A DNA stretch of 64,000 nucleotides from Ahaetulla prasina (taxonomy: Eukaryota > Chordata > Lepidosauria > Squamata > Colubridae), in assembly GCF_028640845.1 (NCBI RefSeq), contig NC_080541.1, positions 158,976,502 through 159,040,501 on the forward strand. The letters run 5' to 3'. The notes under the pieces were generated by a model. The model saw only the letters and a program-made list of their open reading frames with translations. It was not told the DNA's origin and searched no databases. Shown here piece by piece: positions 10,623 through 21,616 of the stretch (position 1 is the first letter of the stretch; each line of letters starts with the position of its first letter). Both the position numbers and the translations under genes were made by a program.

Positions 10623-10975
10623 TAATCCTATCCTATTTGGATAATCCTATCCAAATCATTATCCCCTGAGAAAGTCTGACCCATCCATTGACTTGAGAAC
10701 TTAGTGTCATTTCTTTGCTCACTTGTCAACCAAAATGTACCCAAAATGTTGCAGGCCAGTGTCAGCTCCATTATTTATGAATGATTGTCCCAAATTCAGT
10801 AAAAATTATTTCTGATTGGTTGTGTTGTTCATCTGCTCCTCTGCTCTTTTAGATCTGTACTTGAAAAGAAATAAAATATGCATTATTTATGCATAATAAT
10901 GTGCACTTCCCAAAGTTCTTTCTTAAGAGACATGGGTAGTCTAGAAACATGAAATATGTATAAACAAATACAAAC
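10623..10975. other. Unassigned DNA
   Basis: No recognisable gene or repeat between the SINE and the microsatellite. Confidence 0.5.
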
Positions 10976-10989
10976 GATGATGATCAAGA

Positions 10990-11153
10990 TGATGAAGCAG
11001 AAGCAGAAGGAGAAGCAGCAGAAGAAACAGGAGGAGGAGGAGGAGGAGGAGAAGGAGGAGGAGGAGGAGAAGAAGAAGAAGAAGAAGAAGAAGAAGAAGA
11101 AGAAGAAGAAGAAGAAGAAGAAGAAGAAGAAGAAGAAGAAGAAGAAGAAGAAG

Positions 11154-11194
<41 letters not shown>

Positions 11195-11195
11195 C
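10990..11195. repeat. Compound trinucleotide microsatellite
   Basis: An imperfect GAGGA/AGA purine tract, then about 30 units of AAG (about 11060-11153), then about 13 units of ACA. Six-frame translation gives poly-Lys, Asn, Leu or Ser runs that are not genes. Confidence 0.97.
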
Positions 11196-11199
11196 TAAT

Positions 11200-12012
11200 T
11201 CTAAGACTGCACATGACACATTATGAAAATTATTTCTGCCAACCTCTACTGTGTTTTACTGGTTGGTCTGTGGGCTGCATGCTGAATTAATCTCATTTTT
11301 TCCCATTGTTAATCCTAAAGCTAGGTTATAACTAGCTTTTGATCATTAATATGCTGTATTCATATCTATTTCTAGATATTGCAGGTGACACCTGGAATAC
11401 TAAACTGTGTCTAATAAGGTCGAATTGTCCTGCCACTGATGCCTATGGGACAAAAGCTGCTCACTCTTCCAAAGCTTCCAAAAATCTGAAAAATCAAGTC
11501 TTGGCAGATTTAAAACTCAAGTGCCAGAATTAAGTAGGGAGCCATAAGAGATATCATGCTAATGCCACAAAAGAGACAGCACCATGAAGGCTGTAGTCAT
11601 TTGTAATTTAATATTAGCAGTGATAGGAGTCAATTACATGAGTGGGGTTTTTTTTCCCCCTTCCCTGGAACACGGTGTCTTTTATGCTTGTCCACCTTCA
11701 GCTTTAGAATCTCAGACTAATGAAGGCAGATGGATAGGAGATGAATTTTGCCTTAAACAAAGTATTCTTCACTGTCAATAGTGGAGATGTCTGTCTAAAA
11801 ATCTGAATAAAGCAGATTTTTTAATGACATGAATTTAAGTGGCAAGCAACATATAGAGCCAATTTTGTTCTGTCTAGAACACTCAAAGCACAAACATTCT
11901 GTACTAGCAGAACTACATATGATGATTAAGGACAGCATTAGCCAATTTTCCACTTTGCTGGGAGTTGTTAAACAATACATTCTGGTGTTGAAGGAACAGA
12001 ATTTCAGTGTGT

Positions 12013-12053
<41 letters not shown>

Positions 12054-14615
12054 CCATTATATAGTACAAATATAAAATGACTCCCCACACCATGGTTAAA
12101 TCTCCCTCTTTTTAATCAATATCAAGGGCACTAAGTATAAAATATCTTATTCTGTTTAAATGACTGGTCATTAAAAAGTTCATCTAGAGTTTAAGTGAGT
12201 GGTCATTAGGAAGGTCTACATCATTGAAAGGATTCATAGTTTCATAGGGGCAGTAACTACAATTCCTGTTAGGCAGACATACTAATTGGCTGATAACGGG
12301 ATTGTCTACAAAATATTTATCTTTGCTCCATTAAGATCCCACCATGACTGCTGTGCCCTATTAAGGCAACCACTTTGACAATGAAACTGAATGGCATGCA
12401 AACACATTCTTGTAAATAGATCTTATGTTGGTGGTTCTGGTTTGTTTTGTCAACTCTCTATTAGTAGAATTAAATATATTTTAAAAATTAAAATCATATA
12501 GGGAAAGATAAACTTATGGGGTCCTAAAGATTTTTCCATAGCTATCCTGGTACAGTATTTGTCTGTACTTGGTCTAGGTAAAGGACCAAGGATTGTGGTA
12601 ATTTCATTGAATGTAAATCTGGCAACACATATTGTTTTGGTACAAATGTTTTGAAAACTTAACTCCAGGGTTTCTCCTCAAACCTCTGCAGGATGCAATC
12701 TAATACATCTAGTACTCACCTTAGAGAAGTTTGTGTTAATCAGATATTTGTATTAATCTAGAAGTAGAATGAAAAAGAGGAATACAGTATTGGTCCTAGA
12801 CTTCTAATTCAGAAGGGTATATGTTAAAGAAAACACCCCCAAAAAATTGAATCAATGGGTTTCTCCACTTGACTCACATTAAGGGGATGGGAAAAACTCC
12901 AGTAGTGGTATTGAAAGGGCTTGAGAGGGCTGATATCGCCTAGAGATAGCTTGCAGTTATGCTTTCCTGCTATTTCAAAAATGGAATTTTCCAACTTCTA
13001 CTTCTACCTGAAACTAAGGTAGGGTCTCTATGCTGTGCTTTTATTCAATCAAGTCAATATCTGCACACCCATTGATTGCTAAACAATCTGCTTTCTGGTG
13101 CTTGTTGCTGCCCTCCTTGACCATTTTGGGGGGCAACTGCATCCAAAGAGAGAAATATGCCTACCTAAAGCCGGATTTCATTTCACAGGCATTCCATTAG
13201 GCATTACATGTATCCCTATAGTCTCCACAGTTGACTGGTACCAACACCTGACTTTTTCCCAAATGGATCATGAGAGTGACAAGAAAAATAAAATAATGGG
13301 GTGTTTTGTTGTTGTTGTTTTGGGTTTTTCTCCATCTACAATGGACAATTTCAAGGTGGAACTATGAGGAATCAATAGAGGGGGCTCATAGAGAATGTCT
13401 ATCAAGAGAAACTATATGTCCTTAAAGACTCATCCACAGGGGGAAAAAAGTCACTGGTGGCAGTATTAAAAGATGTCAATCCTCCCAGGTAAATCAGATA
13501 TGACACACAACCAGATGAGCTAATTCTATTTTATTGTAAGGCTTCCCACCACCACTTTTAACTGTTTGATCCATTATAGTGGGTCCTCCCTAAATTTCCT
13601 TATCTGACCCTTAAGCCCCTGGGAGCTCTTGCTTCTCTTGTCTGACGGTTTTCTAGACAACATTTCTTCTCTTTGTCCCCCAAGGCCATTCACCTATACC
13701 ATTGCAAAGAAGCAGACAATCTATCAATCAAGGATGGTGAAAAACTATGTTCAACAAAGCATCAAGAGCGCATTATTGTCAAAAATGAGGGAAAAAAGGT
13801 TGCAATCCTGACAGCAATTTTTTAAACTGACTTCCTTTCTTGCTAACTTCAGCATGGGAATCCAGCAATTTAAGGCTATTGTGCAAAAGAATCCAAGGTT
13901 AGAAATGGATTAATCAGTGGACATTATAGTCAGTAAAGAAAAAAAGAGACTAAAAGCTACGAAAATGACTCATATTAACATTTGAAAAAGGTCATGGTAT
14001 GCAGTTATTTCTATGCCAATACGAGAAGTCCCCAAGTCACAATGGGAATATTGCAATATTCTGTTGCAAACAGAAACACAGATATAGTTGCTACAACAAA
14101 AACTTGCTGGAATGGCTAGAATCAATAAGAAATGGCAAATCCTAGTTACAGATTTTATTGAAAGGACAAGGGGGAAGTGCTGCTCTTTATATAAAATCTA
14201 ATATAACAATATTAGAAGATATCAACCCCCCCCACCCAATTAACTATGAGTAAATAACAGCTAAGCCCAAATGTAATTCAAATTTAGGTATAAGCTATTG
14301 CCCACCTAATCAAATATTCAGAATGACCCTGAGATTGTAAAATACTCAGAATGTTCTTGGGATTATGAAAATAAAACAAAACTAGGATTAATGGAATGGA
14401 TATGTTTCAATTAGTGGTACCTCGATGTCCTTAGATAGACTGGGGATATTCAAATCAAATGCCTAGATATGGAAAAAAAAACCTACATCTTAGAATGGTT
14501 TGTCTCGGAACAAACTACAGAAGAGGCAATCCTAGATTTGACACCAACCGGGATCCTGCTTTGGTATTAGTTGAAAATCCTGAATCAACAGGACACTATA
14601 AATATAAAGACACCA
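11200..14615. other. 3.4 kb of unassigned AT-rich DNA with a (GT)n run
   Basis: No repeat family or exon recognised. A GT dinucleotide run of about 22 units lies at 12005-12051. A short C run is at 14226-14234. All ORFs here are short (under 100 codons) and show no domain I know. Confidence 0.5.
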
Positions 14616-14617
14616 TA

Positions 14618-14937
14618 TACAGAGGAATTATTGAGTCTGTCATTTGCACCTCTATAACTGTCTGGTTCAGTTCTGCAACCCAACAAGAAAAACACAGACT
14701 TCAGAGGATAATTAGAACTGCAGAAAAAATAATTGCTACCAACCTGCCTTCCATTGAGGACCTGTATACTGCACGAATCAAGAAGAGGGCCGTGAAAATA
14801 TTTACAGACCCCTCGCATCCTGGACATAAACTGTTTCAACTCCTACCCTCAAAACGACGCTATAGAGCACTGCACACCAGAACAACTAGACACAAGAACA
14901 GTTTTTTCCCAAAGGCCATCACTCTGCTAAACAAATA
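14618..14937 (+). pseudogene. CR1/L2-group LINE ORF2 C-terminus
   Basis: 5'-truncated second copy of the family at 1-1570. It starts at YRGIIESVICTSITVWF and runs open to the stop at 14935-14937, covering RLQRIIRTAEKIIA, NLPSIEDLYTARIKKRA, PSHPGHKLFQLLPSKRRYR and NSFFPKAITLLNK. Here the NLPSIEDLY frame is intact, which exposes the one-base deletion in the first copy. The upstream in-frame residues from 14459 are not part of the element. No catalytic domain remains. Confidence 0.9.
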
Positions 14938-15007
14938 ATTCCATCAACACTGTCAGACTATTTACTGAATCTGCACTACTTTTAATCTTCTCATAGTTCC
15001 CATCACC

Positions 15008-15581
15008 TGTTGTGTCTTGCCCGCTCTCACAGCAGCCGGGGCCTTCTTATCTGCTCCCGAACACGGAGGAATGTATGCCTCCCGGCCCCAGTCCTGGCTC
15101 CATGCCCAGACAAGCTGAAGAGGAGGGGGCACCTCCCGGTCCCAGCCCTGGCTCCAGCCCAAGCAGGCAGCAGAGAAGGGAGCATCCCCCGGCCCCAGCC
15201 CTGGCTCCATGCCCAGGCAAACGGAGCAGCTAGACCCCTCCCCCTCCTCCACAGCATGTGAGCCTGAGGAAAGTTTATTTCCAACAGCTGCTGATTGGAG
15301 TGACCCTCGCATCAGAAGACTGGATAGGCAGAGGCAACAGAAGGAAGGGAGGGGCAGGCCTTAATGAGTGCTGAGTCATGGAGCCACACACCATGGCCTA
15401 TATAAAGGATCTGCTTTCTGGCAGTCTCTGAGTCAGGCAAAGTTGAATTTATCTTGCTGAAGTCACTTTCTGGTCTCCTGCCTGCTCTGAGGACTTTGCT
15501 AGGACTTTGGGCAGAACTGCAGAGGCAAGCGTGATTCGGATTTCCCTGACCCGGCCGTCAGCGGAGGAGTGGGACACGACA
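15008..15581 (+). mobile_element. Solo LTR of an LTR retroelement
   Basis: 574-bp TG...CA element, starting TGTTGTGTCTTGCC and ending GGGACACGACA (short imperfect inverted termini). It is flanked by TCACC (15003-15007) and TCAACC (15582-15587), a 5-bp type TSD with one difference. There is no internal region, so it is a solo LTR. A TATA box, CTATATAAAG, lies at 15398-15407. Three GC-rich tandem units of about 53 bp (starting near 15080, 15133 and 15187; core CCCAGCCCTGGCTCCA) fill the upstream part. A second copy is at 29794-30297, reverse strand. Family (ERV or Gypsy) cannot be decided from an LTR alone. Confidence 0.9.
15398..15407 (+). promoter_or_regulatory. TATA box of the solo LTR
   Basis: CTATATAAAG, conserved in the reverse-strand copy at 29969-29979. 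It would mark the U3/R region of the LTR. Confidence 0.65.
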
Positions 15582-15780
15582 TCAACCAATCTCTTTCCAT
15601 TTATGACTGTATGACTATAACTTGTTGCTCGCAATCCTTATGATTTATATTGATATATTGACCATCAATTGTGTTGTAAATGTTGTACCTTGATGAACGT
15701 ATCTTTTCTTTTATGTACACTGAGAGCATATGCACCAAGACAAATTCCTTGTGTGTCCAATTACACTTGGCCAATAAAAA

Positions 15781-15845
15781 TTCTATTCTATTCTATTCTA
15801 TTCTATTCTATTCTATTCTATTCTATTCTATTCTATTCTATTCTA
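15781..15845 (+). repeat. (ATTCT)n pentanucleotide microsatellite at LINE 3' end
   Basis: About 13 ATTCT units directly continuing the LINE terminus. The other copy of this family has about three units (1550-1568), so the array has expanded here. Confidence 0.97.
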
Positions 15846-15846
15846 T

Positions 15847-17202
15847 ATTTCTTACATGGCATTAGCATAAATGTGAATGGCAAATTGCCAGCAGAGCGTG
15901 AAAGGGTCACATATGACAACAAAAATGAACAAAATTTATTTAAGAAATGAAAGGACCAAAGAAAGATAAAATGAAAGAGAAAGTCAAGAAAATCTCTTCC
16001 TAATGTCTCGAGATTATTAAAACAACAATAATTGAGTTCAAGTTGAATATATTCCACTATGTAAGAAAGACTCAATCAAATCCAGGATGAGGCTAGCGTG
16101 GTTTTGTAGTCATATCCCTGAAATTGTAATAGTTAAGAGTTTCCTACAGGAGATTGAAAAAGAAGCAGAAACTTCATTGTTAGGTCTGAGATGCTTCCAA
16201 ACTATTTGCTATCCCACTGCATGGGATAAGCAAATATCAAGACAAAAGTGTGCTTTGGGCTGATCCGGAAGGTTAGTCTTCAGTGTGTAGTGTCATTCTC
16301 ATCATAAGCTTATGTAGCTGACTAAAAGAAAAATCCTTTCAGAACTCAAAGGACAGATACTCAAGAAGGTCTGGATGGAGGACCACAATAAAAGAAAGAA
16401 GAGAAAGGAAGGAAGGAAGGAAGGAAGGAAGGAAGGAAGGAAGGAAGGAAGGAAGGAAGGAAGGAAGGAAGGAAGGAAGGAAGGAAGGTAGATAGATGTC
16501 TTTGGCTCTTTAAATCTCCCATTTCTACTTTGACTGTTGAGGTGATTCATTCCACTATAATTTTGTAATTGTTTATATGTCCTGCTGTTTAGACCAGATC
16601 TCATTCTAATTTGAAATCTATCTGAAGCAGAGAGATGAGAAAATAACACCTACAACTTCTCTATAATGGCACATAAGCCAGTATTTTAATTAAGATTCTT
16701 CCTGGAAAGACGATTACGTTCAGATCTATCTTCCTGATCAGAAATTCTCTAAATTCTTCTCTGTTCAAAATAAATATAATACTTATTCTTACCAATAGTT
16801 TCTTCTTTCCATTGTAAATGTCATGGGCACATGTTATTCAGGTTTTTGGATATTTTTTTTTAAATCCAACACGATGCAGGCAATGCATATAATATTCTTC
16901 ACAGCCAGGAAGGCAAACTAGTTGATTGGAACAGCCATAATATTAGGAGAGCCTTGGAGAATTCATGAGCTTTAGAGAGCGTGATTGGCAGCACAGAAGC
17001 TTAAACAATTAAACAAACATAGCCCAACAATACATGTTAAAAGGTCAATTTAGACTCAGATCATTGTGTCCAGGGATTTTTCCGTTCCATTGCCTGCTCT
17101 ATATCCCAAAAATTCAAATAACCCTCTAAGTGAACAAACTCCACTTAATATACAATAACTAGGTGTTTTCATAATGCTATAGGTTCCCAAAATACTCTAG
17201 AC
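15847..17202. other. Unassigned DNA with a (GGAA)n microsatellite
   Basis: A GGAA/AAGG run of about 20 units at 16408-16488 is the only clear feature. No gene recognised. Confidence 0.6.
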
Positions 17203-17214
17203 AGTTACATTATA

Positions 17215-17360
17215 TGTTTTCTGAGGTTTTCACGGGTGTTTGTATATAGGTCTTTGGTTGTTCGGGTTTTCTCCCGTGTAAAATTGGAAGTGTCTTGGCG
17301 ACGTTTCGACGAAGTCTCATTCGTCATCTTCAGGCTTCAGCTTCGTGCTTCTGGGAGCAA
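17215..17360 (-). repeat. Penelope pseudo-LTR, outer left
   Basis: Reverse-strand pLTR whose minus-strand sequence ends ...ACCTCAGAAAACA. It contains the hairpin plus GAAACGTC motif at 17299-17325 (GACGAA, TGAGAC loop, TTCGTC on the minus strand). Confidence 0.85.
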
Positions 17361-20065
17361 TGTGTGATCGCAGCTGTTTCTTCCTTTTAACTGCTAGTGG
17401 GGGTTTGAACTGATTGGGTGGGAGCTTGGTTGTGCTCTGATTGGATGGGGGTTTTTCTGTGCTCTGATTGGCTGGGGGTGTGTCCTGTGTTGGTGGGGGC
17501 TTGGTTGTGCTCAGTCTAATCTGTGCTGCAGGGGGATTTGAGCTGGTGAGCTGCACTGCTGCTGTTTGGCTTTGTGGTCGTGCTACATCTTCATAGTGGG
17601 TCTGCTGCATGAATGGATTGGAGGGTTTGAAATGGCTAATGTTGCAGCTGCGGTCTGGCTTCTGGTCCTTGGTCGTGCTTCCTGATCAGTGTGGGTTTGG
17701 GTGTGCTTTCTGGGTGGATGTGGTGGTGACATCCTGTGTGGACCTTGTGAGTGTGGGTCTGGTGTCATTCCTCGTGTTAGGGACACGCTTGTCAATAAGG
17801 GCAGGTTTCCAAATGGCTGGTAGGCGGAGGTATCATCTCGTTTGTTCATGCTGTGTGGGCGTTTTCTATCTCAATGGCTTCTCTGATTATTCTGTTGTTA
17901 AAGTGTTCAGTTTTGGCGATAGTTCTGGTCTTTTAAAGTCAATATCATGTCCTGTGACTTTAAAGTGTTGGACCAGGGAAGAAGTTGGTTCCTCTTTTGA
18001 ATGAGTTCTTGTGTTCTTCAATGTGCACTTATTCTTCTGTTGGTTTGTCCAATGTATGTGGTGGGGCAGGCGGTGCATGGGATTTCATATACCCTTGATT
18101 TTCTAACTCAATTTTGTCTTTGGGGTTTCTTAGGATGGTGGATATTTTTGGTTTGTGCAGAATGCTGTCTTGATGTTATGTTTGTGGAGGATCTTGCTGA
18201 TTCTGTCTGTGGTGCCTTTTATATATGGGAGGAGGGCTGTGCCATTTTCTTGCTCTCTGTCTTGGGTTTTAGTGGGGGTTCTTTTGGATTAGTTTGGTAA
18301 TCTTATTTCTCTGGAATCCATTGGATGTTAGTACGTTAGTGAGAGTGTGTAGTTCGGTTTTAGGTGTTGTTCATCAGCTAAGCATTTTGTTCTAGAGATG
18401 AGTGTCTTGGCTCTGAGTTGATCTGTGCTGGGTGGTGGTGTGAGTGCATGCAGATAGCGGTTTGTGTGTGTTTTCTTCTGGTAGATGGTGTGTCCTAGGG
18501 AGCCATTGGGTTTCTTGTAGACTAAGACATCTAGGAAGGAAGTTGGTTGTTAACTTCTGTTTCCATGGTGAACTGTATTTTGGGGTGTAGGCTATTGAGG
18601 TGTGTGAGGAAGTTTTCAAGTTTTTCTTTCCCGTGTGGCCAGATTATGAAGGTGTATCGTCTACATATCTGAGCCAGAGTTTGGGTTTGTGATCAGATTT
18701 TTCTAGTGCTTGGGTTTCAAAGTGTTCCATGTAGATTGGCAATGACAGGTGAGAGGGTGATCCCATGGGTGCTCCTTCTATTTGTTTGTATTTTGTCCGT
18801 TATAGATGAAGTATGTGTTGGATAGGCAGTGGTTGGTCAGATCTAGTATGTGCTTGGGGGTTATATTTGTTTTGGATAGCTGTCAAGGCTTCTTTGATTG
18901 GCACTTGGGTGAAGAGGATATGACATCAAAGCTCACGAGTAGGTCGCTGGGCTGTAAGTTTTGTTTCTTTATGATCTCTATGAACTGGAATGAGTTTTTA
19001 CGTGAGGCGATGGATTCTGCATAGGGCTGTAGTTGTTTGGCGAGAAATTTGGCTAGGTTTTGTAGAGGTGAGCCTATGGAGCTGACTATGGGTCTGAGTG
19101 GGGTTCCTTCTTTGTGTATCTTGGGAGGCCATAGAGTTTAGGGCATCTGGATGATTTCTCTGGGAATGATTCTTTGTTGGATTTCTTCGCTGATGGGGAG
19201 GCTTTTATTTTGGATCTAGTGGTTTTTCTAGGTAGGTGGTGGGGTCTGTTTTAGGGGCTTGTATGCAGGGTCTTGGAGTAGGTTGGTTAATTTGGTTTGG
19301 TAGTCAGATGTGTTCATAACCACCGTGGCGTTGCCCTTGTCTGCTGGTAGGATTATTATGCTGGTATCTTTTTTCAGGTTAAGTAGTGCTGTCTGTTCCT
19401 CTTTGGGTAAGTTGCTTTTGGGTGGCTTGCTGCTGCAGAGGATGTTGGTGATTTCGAGTCTGATTTTGTTAGCGTCATCGGGGTTGATTTTGGTCAGGCT
19501 GGTTTCAACTCCGCATATAATGGTCTCAGTGGGGATGTATTTGGGAGTGACTGCAAAGTTGAATCCTTTGGAAAGGACATCGGTTTCAGCTTTGGTGAGG
19601 ATCCTATCTGAGATGTTATGCACTGTTTGTTTCATGTGTTGCTGTGAGGGTGGAGGTTTGTTTCTGGCGTTCTTGTAGTCTTGAGTTTGTTGGTGTGTGT
19701 CTGTCTTGAGGGTGGTCTGTGTTTGACTCTCAGATGGCAAGTTGTTTGGATTTGTCCCAAAGTGCAGGGTGCATCTTGTTGCTGAGTTTGAGGTGAAGTG
19801 TGAGGAGATCTTTGTTGATTTGATCTAGGAGGAATCTTTTTGTGTGAAGTTCATTTCTGATTAAGGCCAATTCTGTTCTTTTTAGGATGTGTTTGGTGGC
19901 TGCAGAGTTGGAGTGGAATTTCAATTGGAAGCATTTGGGGATTAAATTTTGATCGCGGCAGTTTCGTAGGAATGCGAGGTCACATAAAATGGAAGCTCTT
20001 TGACTTCTAGTTTTTCATAGGTCCTGGTCAGATGGTGGATTTCCTCCCCGTAGAGGTGCAATATT
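17361..20065 (-). pseudogene. Penelope-like element, copy M1 (N-term, RT, GIY-YIG; frameshifted)
   Basis: Complete-order but broken copy on the minus strand. N-terminal pieces (FHSNSAATKHILKRTELAL, MHPALWDKSKQLA) lie at 19730-19924. Residues with KAETDVLSKGFNFAVTP and IIILPADKGNATVVM lie in the ORF at 19228-19740. RT and GIY-YIG segments follow in several frames across 18000-19200. The proline/threonine-rich C-terminal tail is near 17317-17610. Many one-base differences from the right-arm copy P2 interrupt the frame. PLE enzymes join a telomerase-like RT to a GIY-YIG endonuclease. Inactive. Confidence 0.88.
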
Positions 20066-20235
20066 TGTTTTCTGAGGTTTTCACGGTGTTTGTATATAGG
20101 TCTTTGGTTGTTCGGGTTTTCTCCGTGTAAAATTGGAAGTGTCTTGGCGACGTTTGACGAAGTCTCATTCGTCATCTTCAGGCTTCAGCTTCGTGCTTCT
20201 GGGAGCAATGTGTGATCGCAGCTGTTTCTTCCTTT
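20066..20235 (-). repeat. Penelope pseudo-LTR, inner left
   Basis: Second minus-strand pLTR. It shares single-base shortenings with the inner right pLTR (CACGGTG for CACGGGTG, TCTCCGTG for TCTCCCGTG) that distinguish both from the outer copies. The motif core has lost one base (CGTTTGACG at about 20151). Confidence 0.85.
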
Positions 20236-21616
20236 AACTGCTAGTGGGGTTTGAACTGATTGGGTGGGAGCTTGGCTGTGCTCTGATTGGATGGGGTTTT
20301 CTGTGCTCTGATTGGCTGGGGTGTGTCCTGTGTTGGTGGGGCTTGGTTGTGCTCAGTCTAGTCTGTGCTGCAGGGGATTTGAGCTGGTGAGCTGCATAGC
20401 TGTTGTTTGGCTTTGTGGTCGTGCTACATCTTCATAGTGGGTGTCAGTCTGCTGCATGAATGGATTGGAGGGTTTGAAATGGCTAATGTTGCAGCTGCGG
20501 TCTGGCTTCTGGTCCTTGGTCGCTTTATGATCAGTGTGGGTTTGGGTCTGCTTTCTGGGTGGATGTGCGATGGTGACATCCTGTGTGGACCTTGAGTGTG
20601 GGTCTGGTGTCATTCCTCGTGTTAGGGACTCGTTTGTCAATAAGGCGGGTTTCCAAATGGCTGGTAGGCGGAGGTGTCATCTCGTTTGTTCATGCTGTGT
20701 GGGCGTTTTCTATCTCAATGGCTTCTCTGATTATTCTGTTGTTAAAGTGTTCAGTTTTGGCGATAGTTCTGGTCTTTTTAAAGTCAATATCATGTCCTGT
20801 GACTTTAAAGTGTTGACCAGGAAGAAGTTGGTTCCTCTTTTTGAATGAGTTCTTGTGTTCTTCAATCGTGCACTTATTCTTCTGTTGGTTTGTCCAATGT
20901 ATGTGGTGGGGCAGGCGGTGCATGGGATTTCATATACTCCTTGATTTTCTAACTCAATTTTGTCTTTGGGGTTTCTTAGGATGGTGGATATTTTTCTGTT
21001 TGTGCAGAATGCTGTCTTGATGTTGTGTTTGTGGAGGATCTTGCTGATTCTGTCTGTGGTGGCTTTTATATGGGAGGAGGGCTGTGCCGTTTTCTTGTTC
21101 TCTGTCTTGGATTTTAGTGGGGTTCTTTTGGATTAGCTTGGTAATCTTTTTTCTTTGGAAACCATGGGATGTTAGTACGTTAGAGGCAGTGTCTAGTTCG
21201 GGTTTTAGGTGTTGTTCATCAGCTAAGCATTTTGTTCTGGAGATGAGTGTCTTGGCTACGGAGTTGATCTGTGCTGGGTGGTGGTGTGAGAGTGCTTGCA
21301 GATAGCGGTTTGTGTGTGTTTTCTTCTGGTAGATGGTGTGTCCTAGGGAGCCATTGGGTTTTCTGTAGACTAAGACATCCAGGAAGGGAAGTTGGTTATT
21401 AACTTCTGTTTCCATGGTGAACTGTATTTTGGGGTGTAGGCTATTGAGGTGTGTGAGGAAGTTGTCAAGTTTTTCTTTCCCGTGTGGCCAGATTATGAAG
21501 GTATCGTCTACATATCTGAGCCAGAGTTTGGGTTTGTGATCAGATTTTTCTAGAGCTTGGGTTTCAAAGTGTTCCATGTAGAGATTGGCAATGACAGGTG
21601 AGAGGGGTGATCCCAT
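20236..21616 (-). pseudogene. Penelope-like element, copy M2 (from mid-RT to tail)
   Basis: Minus-strand partial copy. The ORF 20954-21634 contains MGSPLSPVIANLYMEHFETQ, RYVDDTFIIWPHGKEKLDNF (catalytic YVDD) and the RT thumb; downstream GIY-YIG pieces and the tail follow in broken frames. It begins abruptly at 21616, the centre boundary, inside the RT palm. The first codons of that ORF lie across the boundary and are not element sequence. Confidence 0.88.

Larger units (their letters stand above)
14938..15846 (+). mobile_element. 3'UTR of the second CR1/L2-group LINE, split by an LTR
   Basis: The 3'UTR runs to CCCATCACC (15007), is interrupted by the LTR, resumes at AATCTCTTTCC (15588) and ends at CCAATAAAAATTC followed by the ATTCT array. 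Alignment with 1215-1570 shows the LTR replaced nothing. Confidence 0.9.

Noticed and set aside
10956..11219. Open frames coding poly-Lys/Asn, poly-Leu, poly-Ser/Cys
   Set aside because: Pure translations of a trinucleotide microsatellite on both strands; no flanking coding context.
11829..12088. Open frames ending in VCVCVC or HTHTHT
   Set aside because: Translations of the (GT)n run at 12005-12051.
15010..15312. Several GC-rich open frames on both strands
   Set aside because: They lie in the repeated upstream part of a solo LTR and also occur in the second LTR copy; repetitive Pro/Ala/Gly translation only.
17609..18300. Hydrophobic plus-strand open frames resembling membrane proteins
   Set aside because: They are antisense to Penelope coding sequence on the minus strand; the same happens around 22425-23278 and 25299-26084 on the other strand.
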